Origin: Liriodendron chinense
Taxonomy: Eukaryota; Streptophyta; Magnoliopsida; Magnoliales; Magnoliaceae
DNA: 64,000 nt
Reading direction: 5' to 3'
NCBI GenBank assembly: GCA_003013855.2
Contig: ML058387.1
Span: forward strand, 3,348,001 to 3,412,000
The first letter of the stretch is position 1; each line of letters opens with the position of its first letter. Positions 55,689 to 64,000 of the stretch are shown here, one piece after another. The notes beneath the pieces were generated by a model that did not search any database, was not told where the DNA came from, and saw only the letters and a program-made list of their open reading frames with translations. A program made the position numbers and the translations under genes.

Positions 55689-56306
55689 TGTTAGAGATGT
55701 CTTCAATTTTGACACCAGGGGGCCGTCGGACAACCAGTGGGCTATAACTCATTTTCTTGAAACTACCCCGGATGGGACGTTTGATCTCTGGACACTATTG
55801 GAGAGGACTTCGGTTGCCCGACGAGGTCAAGTCGGGCACTCGAAACTCCTTAGATTAGACTGTGAACTCTCTTGACTAATTCGGCCTGGTTCGGTGGCCT
55901 GAACGGTCGGGTCAGGTGCTCGATGATTGGCGTACTATTAGGTTGGTTTACGCGGATTTATTTCTAATTCTGGTTAATTTTATGCTATTTAAATGGGTGT
56001 AATGTGGGATTAGGGTAACACGAGAAGTCCTAGAAATCTTCAAGGGGTTGAGAGAGTTTTTAGGAGAGAGAAAAGAGCTTGGGTCAACTTGGGTTTCTCT
56101 TGTGGGGCTTGGATCCGGGTAAGTTGTTCTTCATCTCTTGTAACTTCTGATTTACAGTGGATTCACTTTGTGCTGTGGTTTTTTCTCAAAAGGTTTTTTT
56201 CACATAAAAAATTTGGATTATCTTCTCTTGTATGTATTGAATTTGTTTGATTGTTGTCGTTATGTTTGCTTTGTTTGATTCCACTCTAAGGTACTCGCTT
56301 CTGACA
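55689..56306 (+). repeat. 3' LTR of the copia element
   Basis: It starts TGTTAGAGATGTCTTCAATT and probably ends CTTCTGACA. It is longer than the 5' LTR because of an extra CTTGTAACTTCTGATTTACA-containing block near 56137-56156. GC-rich words CGGTTGCCCGACGAGG and GTCGGGCACTCGAAAC lie in U3. Confidence 0.75.
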
Positions 56307-56331
56307 TCAGTTTTAAATTTTTAAGTTTAAT

Positions 56332-56462
56332 TCTTCTTCTTTTTTCACACGCACTCACACACCTCACACATGCCCGCGCACTCACTCTACAATGGGTGCT
56401 CAAACCCATGACCTCATGTTGAAACTCTTGTGAGTTTACTTCTAAGCCATAGGGTCACAAGC
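56332..56462 (-). mobile_element. tRNA-derived SINE, minus strand
   Basis: Minus strand: GGCTTAGAAGTAAACTCACA then AGTTTCAACATGAGGTCATG, B-box-like GGGTTTGAGCACCC, a GTGTGTGAGTGCGTGTG-rich part and an AAGAAGAAGAA tail. Confidence 0.7.
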
Positions 56463-56603
56463 AATTTAAGTTTAATTCAAATTTGTAGTTTATCTAAAGG
56501 TTATTGTAATCTGTTTTAATTTATAAAATACAAAAAGATCCATGAGATTCATATCATTGAATTGGTTTCATATATAACATTCTCTTTAAATAGGACTCCA
56601 CGT

Positions 56604-57389
56604 TAGGGCTGTGCATGGTTCGGTCAGTTCGGTTTTGAGAGGCGATACCTAATCAAACCGACTCAGTCAATTTTGAATATTTAACAATTGAACCGAACTG
56701 ATGAATCTTCACTAACCGGATCAAACCGGATAAATTCAGTTTGGTTCAGTTTTGTCGATTTTGTCGATTTCATGACAACTTTCAAAAAATTAAGAAGATC
56801 CAAATCTCTAGTGGACCACACCAATGTAAAAAGTGATAAATGACCATTAAAACTTTTTTATAATTATAGGCCACAAAAGTTTTGGATCAAGCTGAAAGTG
56901 AAATTTGATTTTTCCCCTCATCCAGATCTGTTTGACCTTATCAACGGGTTGGATGGCAAATATACATTGCAAATCTTCTTCAAGTGGGCCGAGTACATTT
57001 TTAATGGCAAACACTCCATCAACATTGTTTCCTGTAGTGTAGTCCACCTGAGATTTAGATCTGATTAATTTTTTGGAACATGTCCTAAAATGGGTTAAGA
57101 AAATGATTGGACGGCGTAGATATGTAAGATATTATCAAGGTGGGCCATACAGTAGGGGTAACATTAATAAATATAATTCAAATATAAATATATATATATA
57201 TACATAGTCGGTTCGGTTCGGTTGAAAACGGTTTATAATTTTCACAAACCGACAACTGAACCAACATTCTCGGTTTTTAATATAAAAAAACCGAACCGAC
57301 CCGAAATAGAAAGGAAAACCGATCGAAACCGACCAATTCGGTCTGGTTCGGTCAGTTTTATCAGTTTGGTCGGTTTTTGAACAGCCATA
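56604..57389. mobile_element. hAT-type element rich in GGTTCGGTTCGG, with nested MITE
   Basis: It starts TAGGGCTGTGCATGG and ends TTTTTGAACAGCCATA. Flanks CTCCACGT (56596-56603) and CTCTACGT (57390-57397) agree at 7 of 8 bases. Both outer parts carry AACCGAACC / GGTTCGGT words. A GGGCCCACC-family MITE (about 56785-57165; ATGGTTGGACGG-like and GGTGGGCCATAC words) is inserted in the middle. Confidence 0.8.
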
Positions 57390-57397
57390 CTCTACGT

Positions 57398-57740
57398 AGA
57401 AAGGGTGTGCTACACCAACACATTCGTGATAACGTGCAACAGTAGTGCTACCACCATTTTGGTTTTATTAGAAACAATCAAGAGTTAAGATTTACTAGGG
57501 TTTAGTAATTGAGAGATTAAGTTTCATATATTAGAAGGTTTCAGGTCCAGTCGGTTGGACCACAGGCTATGGTCCAACCAGTAGATAACTACTAACTTAT
57601 TAAGTGCATGGGGCATCCAATCCATTCAATAGATTGGCCCCACCATGAGAAACTCTCTGGGTGAATTGGACTTGAGACCCTCTCCCTCTCTCCCTCTCTC
57701 TCTCTCTATCTCTCTCTCTCTCTCTATGCGCACGCACATG
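57398..57740. other. intergenic, with CT microsatellite
   Basis: CT-rich run at about 57680-57726. No gene seen. Confidence 0.5.
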
Positions 57741-59290
57741 TGTTGAGCTTTCAATTTATATATTTTCTAACCCATTACATTACATCTTATGCATGGTTTG
57801 CATGCTTAAAAGACCCATCTAATGCATGCTTTGTGGATGTAGGAATAAGAGTGAGACTTCACTAAATTGATGCTCAAAAGAATGCTTTTAAACTCACTTG
57901 ATGATGAAGGAAGACAAGTCAAAGGAATGGAAGAAAGAAGCAAGGAGAAGAGAGAGATGATATAGATTTAATGTAAATTTGAAGGATTTGGAATGACTAA
58001 AAGACCGAGCTTTGATGAGCCAAAGAAGTGGAGAAAAAGCCTTGAAAGAATCAAGTTGAAGACCTGGAATGGTCAGAAAAGTCATATTGCAGAGATGCAG
58101 GGCCAGAAAAGTAAAATGTAGAAAATTCAGCAAATGGCCCTGTAAACTAGAAAAACTTTAAAAATTGACCTTCGGATGCCCGACCACCATTTTACCGAGA
58201 GCCTGAAATTGACAGAAAATTCAGATTGTTGTTGGAACTTTTCTGAACATGGCCGGGCGCCCGACCACAATTGGTCGGGTGCCCGATGATTCGCCGAGCG
58301 CCCGATTAAGAGGATTCGAGCGCTCGAAATTCAAAGAAAAATCACTTTAAAACATTGGACTGTTTTGCAGTATGGTCGGGCGCCCGACCAACACCTGACC
58401 AGACGCCCGATGACCGACGTAAGTGCGTAAAATCTTACGCAATCTGAAGCGGTGGGTGAGTTTTGCTATAAAAGGATACCTTGACATCCTTCCTAAGGTG
58501 TCCTAGAAGAGTTCTAAGTTCGTGGGGAGTAAGGGAGATCATCATGGAGCAACCGCAACTCCTCCAACTAGGGTTTTTTTCTAGTTTTTCATGTTCTTGT
58601 TTAGTTTTTCTTTGAATTCTAGTTGAAGCATGATAATGCTCGACTAGAACCTCTTAGCTAAGGCTAAGAGGTGAAGCTTGTGAGTAGTTATCATGTTGAA
58701 TTCGTTCTAATTCAAGTACTTTGCTTTAAGTTGGATTTTTAAGTTCTAGTTTGAATAAAATTCAATATTTTTGGATGTTTTATGAGAGTTCATGTGCTTC
58801 GGACATGAGTTCCTTGCAATTCTCTGAGATTATCATGTTTAGATTGATTAAATTTGAATTGTAGTAACCCTAAAGCGTACCATAGTCCATTGGCATGGTC
58901 TTTACATTGAAGGCTACATATTCGACTTCTACGTGCTTCATTAGAACTAGAATCTTATTTTTCCACTTGAGTGGGAATTGTTTGTGTTTGAATGTTATAT
59001 TTTCCAATTAGAAAAGAGATAAAACTTCAATTCTAGTTGTATTATGCTTAGATGAATGAATTCACATGAGGGCTATCGCAAGTGGATCCTCGAAAGCCTT
59101 AGTTCTGTTGATTACAGATTTTTACAACTTTACTGTTTTAAGTTAGTTTATGAACTTGAACTCCTTATTTAATTGATTTTGAAGTTCCTAGAACAACTTG
59201 AATTGGTTTACCTAATTCCCTTTGGATCGACCTCGATCTTACCGAGAATTATTAGTACATCGCAGCCTTGCACTTGAGGCGAGCGAATAA
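57741..59290 (+). repeat. 5' LTR of the Athila-like element (ends approximate)
   Basis: It begins TGTTGAGCTTTCAATTTA and ends just before AGTTTTTTGGCACC. The GC-rich palindromic module lies at 58175-58420 (CCGGGCGCCCGA at 58253, TCGGGCGCCCGA at 58376), followed by CTTACGCAATC and a TATA box GCTATAAAAGG at 58465-58475. Confidence 0.75.
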
Positions 59291-59296
59291 GTTTTT

Positions 59297-59316
59297 TGGC
59301 ACCGTTGTCAGGGAAG
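59297..59316 (+). other. primer-binding site, tRNA-Asp type
   Basis: TGGCACCGTTGTCAGGGAAG differs at few positions from the TGGCGCCGTTGCCGGGGA site of Athila-type elements. Confidence 0.8.
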
Positions 59317-59558
59317 TTAGGTTAAACGGTTCTAAATTGTTTTAATGGCTATAGAGTAGAAGTAGTTAGGTTTTACTATTTTCTTATGATTCGTTTTTTT
59401 GAATTATAGAACTAGCAATGTTTGTTTTGTTTTATAGGAAGTTCTTCTAGTTCAAACAAATCGAGTACTATCCTTCCAACTTGAACTCTTTCAGTTTTCA
59501 GTTTTTATTTATAGATTTTAAGATTTAAGATTAGTTTAGATTTTGGATTGTGTGGTTT

Positions 59559-61353
59559 ATGTCCCGTTAGGAACGTGACCACAACAATCGTCTCCAAATC
59601 GAAGGTGGTTTAGTTGGACCACTCTCCGTTCATAGACGAGTCCAAAAATCTATAGAACATCATGAAAATTTGGGAAGTATGGATCAAATTCCACTAGGAT
59701 ATTCTCTCCACCCTACTCCAACCACAGATACAAATCGTGAAAGAACAGGAGAGAATGAGGTGCACAATGCTCCTCCAATGAGATCTTTACGAGATTACCT
59801 ACAACCAGCTCGTACAACAACACCTTCATATGTGATTCTCCCAACAAACGAAGGAAACATCGATATAAAGTCGGGTGTAATTCAACTCCTACCAAAGTTC
59901 CATGGGCTAGACTTTGAGAGCTCATACCTAGACCTAAAGGAATTTGAAGAAGTGGTGGCTACTTTATAATATGTGAATGTCTCAGAAGATGTCATCAAAC
60001 TTAAACTTTTTCCCTTTTCATTGAAAGAACGAGCCAAGAGTTGGCTCCACTCTCTTAGACCACACTTGATAGGGTCATGAAATGAGATGACTCGAGAATT
60101 CTTGAAAAAGTTCTTCCAGGCTCATAAAATGAATACCCTTCGAAGAGCCATAATGAATTTTTCGGTTAAAGAGAATGAATCATTCTTCCAATATTGGGAA
60201 AGGTTTAAGGACTTCCTACTTGCTTACCCACATCATGGCTACGAAAGCTGGCGAATCATAAACTTCTTCAATGATTGATTAAGTTCCAATATGCATCAAT
60301 TCGTAGAGATGATGTGCAACGACGAGTTTATGAGCAAAAATCCAGATGAAGCTTAGAGTTATTTGGATATGTTGGCCGAGAATGCCCAATCATGGGATAC
60401 CTCGGACAAATCTAATAACCTTTAACCTCCTCAACAAAAAGAAAAGGGAGGGATTTACATCCTTAAGAAGGAAGATGATGTGAATGCAAAGCTAGCCAAC
60501 CTCACAAGGAAAGTCGAGGCCATGGAACTTAGCAAGAGTAAAGTTACAAAGCCCACTAAAGCTATTGAAAACATATGTGGAATTTGTGTCACTAATATAT
60601 ACGCTACACAAGATTGTCCTACAATTCCTGCATTTCAAGAAGTGTTACAAGAACACGCAAATGCCACATATGGATATCAACAGCCTTTTAATGGACTGGT
60701 AGGTAACACGTATAACTCTACTTGGAAGAACCACCCAAATTTCAGTTGGAAGAATGCTCCCACGGGCAATCCTACCAACTCTCAAGGAGGGTCACCCATG
60801 CAAAATATGGCCCCACCTCAATTCTCATTGGAGGAAACTTTAAAGGCGTTCATGCGAGGGTAAACGCAAATCAATCAATCAAATCAGCAAATATTTCAAG
60901 AGCTTAAAGTCTCGGTTGATGAGATTAAGGGACGTTTGAATGCTGGGGAAATGATCTTTCCGACCCAACATCAGCCCAATCCAAAGCAAGTACATGAAGC
61001 ATCCCTAATCTCCCCAACCAACATATGGAGCAAGCCAAATCCATCACCACTCTTAGAAGTGGTAAGCAAATTGACAAATCTATCCCGGTAAAAGCCAACA
61101 AGCCTAATGATCCGATAAATTCTGAGGATGAGGACGGATCTAACTCAGCTCCACAAGAAACGAAGCGCATTTATAAGCCCGTAGAACCATTCCCTTCAAG
61201 ATTGGTTGCTTCAAAATCTCTCCCAAACGCTCATGATATTTCAGAGATTTTTCGACAAGTCAAGATCAACATTCTATTGCTTGACGTAATTAAACAAATT
61301 CCTTCATATGCTAAGTTTCTAAAGGACTTGTGCACAACCAAACGCAAATATAA
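59559..61353 (+). pseudogene. Athila-like gag
   Basis: ATG at 59559, then a stop after three codons. LRDYLQPARTTTPSYVILP, IQLLPKFHGLD, FPFSLKERAKSWLHSL, EFLKKFFQAHKMNTLRRAI, FFQYWERFKDFLLAYPHHGY form the retrotransposon gag domain (about 59790-60240). IPSYAKFLKDLCTTKRKYN at about 61295-61353 is the conserved segment before the protease. At least four in-frame stops occur. Confidence 0.88.
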
Positions 61354-62097
61354 TGTCACGCCCCAAAATTCGGGTACCCGAATAGGGTTATTCAGGACCT
61401 GAATCCCGAGCTCGTGAGTTTTAATAGATTGATAATAATTGCAATCAACATAATTTAATCAAGATTTACTAGATATTCAGAGCAATATAAAATAAAAATA
61501 CTACTAAAATAATTTTCATGAATGTAATATTCGCTCGTTTTACTCTCTTAATAGTTTTATTACATTAGGATTTGAAACACAAACTAAACTATATCTAAAT
61601 TCAAATTCGAATTAAACTTAAATTGCTAAATAGAAAAAATTGGTAGTAGAGGCCCGCTTGCTCGTAATATTCCAGCTCTGCAACTGTGGATGATTGTAAT
61701 TGTATGAGCATAATAGCCCAGTGGGATCATTTCTTATCCAAATTTTGAAATATACAGATTGTATAAGAATTGATAAATAAAATAGATAATTAAATTATAA
61801 TACAAAGAACAAAGGAATATGCAGTACTGAAATCTTAAATATGCCATGAATGCCATACATTTCATGAATTTTTATAAATAATCAATTAAATATAAATCAT
61901 CTCTTACAACACCGTACCCAAGTGGATGGTCACTTGCATTAACGCCCATGCACTGGTACCTCAAGGTGAGGGACTCATTCGTACGTTAGCTGGTCAGACT
62001 ATTGCTCCAGTTGTACTTATGACGTATGTCCGCGCACACAATTGTACTCATACACCGTACACAAAGGAGACTCCAAAGGATCCAATAGGTTATAGGG

Positions 62098-62224
62098 TCT
62101 TTCACCCAAGGGTCACGATCACCCTACTTGCTTGCTTTAGGATCTTCCACCCAAGGGACACAATCACCCTACTTAATGGCTTTAAGGTCTCTCACCTAAG
62201 GGACACAATCGCCCTACTTGCTTA
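62098..62224 (+). repeat. 52-bp imperfect tandem repeat, about 2.5 units
   Basis: The unit contains GGGTCTTTCACCCAAGGG and ACACAATCACCCTACTT, repeated with substitutions at about 62098, 62149 and 62190. Confidence 0.75.
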
Positions 62225-63687
62225 AACCTTTTTTCTCTTTCATCTCTCTCTTTTTTTCACAATTCAATAACCAATAGAGATGCATGTCATATCATGAATG
62301 ATTCAAAATCAATAATAAAATAATTTAATAAATCAAATTTGCATACAATGTTGCATAATTAACAAATATTATTAAAGTTAGCGAGATATATAATTAATTT
62401 ATATAATTTATTATTATTTAATTTTTTAAATTTTAAAACAGAATAGGAAAATATAATTTTATGATAATTAGGGATTAGAAATGAATAAATAAATAAAATA
62501 ACGCTAGAATTACAAGTTTTACATTATAGTTCAGGAGTTTTTGAAACAAGTACAAAATAGTGCCTATAATTTCTGAAAATTACATAGAAGTCCCTGAAAT
62601 TATAGAAAATTACAAAATAGTTCAGGAAGTATGAATTTTATAAATAAACATGTAATAATTCTAAAAAAAATTTAAAAATTAAATAAAAGATGAATTAAAA
62701 ATTTTCAATTCAATTAAATGAAAATTTTAAATTAAAAATTAGTTTTTAATTTAATTTCATAAATAGAATCATAGAAAGTGAATATTTCTAGATCATGTTT
62801 AAAAAAAATTAAAATATTAAATATTTTATATTAGACTTTAGATTAATTTAATTAGTTAATAAATAAAAACTATTATTTTAATTTATTCAAAAAAAAGAAT
62901 TTTAGTAATAATTAAATCAACATAAATAATAAATAAATAGTTAAGCAGAAAATATACAATTCCAATAATCTAAAAATTTCAGCAGGGATAAAATCACCCA
63001 CCTTGCAAAAGCTTTAAGAAGCTTCTTCCTTTTTTTCACTCTTTTTGTTTTATAACTATTTTTTCTTTTCTTTTCTATTCTCACACTCTCTCCTTCATGC
63101 CCACACCCTGAGCCCTATTTATAATAGGGATGTCCCACCGCATGCTAAAAAAAATTAAATAAATAAAACTCACCTCTTTAATGCACTTTTAATACATCTT
63201 CTCTCGTAACCAACACACACACATTATGGGTCTTATTTATGATGTCAAAACCTCACGTGCGTGTATAAAGTGAGGTTGTGGTGCATGGTGGTGTGGTGTA
63301 TGGTGCTCATATGGGGGAAACGTGTACATGGATGTGTATGCGATCATGGATGATGATGGACGATTGATCGGTAAGTGGATTGATTGATCAAACAGACAGA
63401 TGGATTTGAGTGACTGTTGAATTTTGATGCAAGTTGGAGATAGCTTGTTGTATAAATCTAACGGTTTCCTGTTGTTGGTCTAAATCAATAAACGAGTGGT
63501 CGGTTGATCTTGTAATTTAGATATTTTGTAGTATTTGAGCTGTTAATTAAGTATAATAGACAGTCTAGATCACCGACCCTCCGATCATAATCACGTGCTT
63601 TTTGTTTCCTAAAATTTCATACTCACGTAAAACTAATTTTACTAATTAATAATATTTAAAATATGTCATTAATTCTTTAACTTGTTG

Positions 63688-63744
63688 GAACTTAAATCGT
63701 CATGCAACACATGTTTGAACTTAAATCGTCATGCAACACATGTT
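63688..63744 (+). repeat. 29-bp tandem duplication
   Basis: GAACTTAAATCGTCATGCAA then CACATGTTT, twice without a mismatch. Confidence 0.93.
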
Positions 63745-63959
63745 TAAGACGTGCTGCATGATGAGTTATATCGTACATGGATGGATGGTCAAGTAGATTG
63801 ACGGATAAGATTGTAGTGATCAGGTAGAGATAAAATGGATGGATGAATGGATGATCACATACTTGATCATGTGTGTGGCATATGATCAAGTGGGAGAAAT
63901 GAGCGAGTGAACAGTCAGATGGTCACACGTGTACCAAAAATTTAGGTTATTACATATAA

Positions 63960-64000
63960 TGTGCCACAAAAGGCCTTCTTAAATGATCAAGTGAGTGTCA
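63960..64000 (+). pseudogene. Athila-like gag continues
   Basis: GTGCCACAAAAGGCC... reads VPQKAFLNDQVSV, the expected continuation of the gag-protease linker after the solo LTR. Confidence 0.8.

Larger units (their letters stand above)
53069..56306 (+). mobile_element. Ty1/copia element, internally deleted
   Basis: Diverged LTRs lie at 53069-53657 and 55689-56306 (both begin TGTTRGAGATGTCTT). A primer-binding site TGGTATCATAACG at 53660, close to the usual TGGTATCAGAGC of initiator-Met tRNA priming, follows the 5' LTR. The interior has gag, a degenerate protease and the GAG_pre-integrase domain, then jumps to a purine-rich stretch and the 3' LTR. Integrase core, reverse transcriptase and RNase H are absent. 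No target duplication is found, so an end may have been altered. A hAT-type element sits in gag. Confidence 0.9.
61354..63954. mobile_element. solo LTR inserted in Athila-like gag
   Basis: It starts TGTCACGCCCCAAAATTCGG and ends TTTAGGTTATTACA, with a perfect target duplication TATAA (61349-61353, 63955-63959). Removing it restores TKRKYN|VPQKAFLNDQVS in one frame. At 2601 bp it is long for a solo LTR. It is AT-rich after 62250 and holds no coding sequence. The family is not identified. Confidence 0.9.
57741..64000 (+). mobile_element. Athila-like Ty3/gypsy element, 5' part, truncated by the window
   Basis: A long 5' LTR, a primer-binding site close to TGGCGCCGTTGCCGGGG, and a gag beginning MSR-ERDHNNR (with a stop at the fourth codon) identify an Athila/Tat-branch element. 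Gag has several stops. A 2.6-kb solo LTR interrupts it, and gag resumes at 63960 to the window edge. Confidence 0.88.

Noticed and set aside
59713..61170. Minus-strand open frames over the Athila-like gag
   Set aside because: Shadows of the gag sequence.

Overview
The window is plant nuclear DNA from an angiosperm. It holds three recognisable host genes in a sea of transposable elements. The dense, repeated foldback sequences built on GGGCCCACC...CCGTCCATCC remind me of magnoliid genomes, but that placement is an inference from memory.

Host genes. (1) A monogalactosyldiacylglycerol (MGDG) synthase gene on the + strand. Six 3' exons lie at 5900-17091; its 5' exons are off the left edge, beyond an LTR retrotransposon that ends 620 bp before the first visible exon. 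Five exons join perfectly in frame, but the last carries a one-base insertion near 16883-16884 that frameshifts it. (2) A complete three-exon gene for plastid ribosomal protein bL35c on the + strand (exons 21343-21597, 22125-22241, 30841-30918; 149 aa). Its second intron is 8.6 kb and full of nested elements. (3) A complete two-exon pepsin-like aspartyl protease gene of the nepenthesin/At5g10770 type on the - strand (exons 49167-48993 and 47941-46677; 479 aa).

Layout. 1-5280: 3' part of a decayed Ty3 chromovirus (gag, protease, RT, RNase H, integrase, chromodomain, 3' LTR). 5280-17100: the MGDG synthase exons with a 7.1-kb intron carrying MITEs, a SINE and simple repeats, then an antisense LINE placed just after a splice donor. 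17300-21340: MITEs and a local duplication split by a hAT-type element. 21343-30918: the bL35c gene, whose intron holds a copia remnant, a CCGTTAC-rich element split by a 2.8-kb foldback, and a LINE. 31000-46600: intergenic DNA made of foldback MITEs, SINEs, LINE and LTR remnants, with no host gene I can support. 46677-49500: the aspartyl protease gene. 49735-57400: MITEs, a solo copia LTR with a perfect target duplication, an internally deleted copia element and hAT MITEs. 57741-64000: an Athila-like Ty3 element running off the right edge, with a 2.6-kb solo LTR inserted in its gag.

The two plastid-directed genes are neighbours only by position; I see no sign that they are co-regulated. The most unusual signal is a GC-rich palindromic module (core TCGGGCGCCCGA and variants) arrayed between LTR start and TATA-like box in LTRs of three retrotransposon lineages (chromovirus, copia, Athila-like). 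Other notable points are the giant foldback nested in a CCGTTAC element inside a ribosomal protein gene intron, and the broken MGDG synthase gene.
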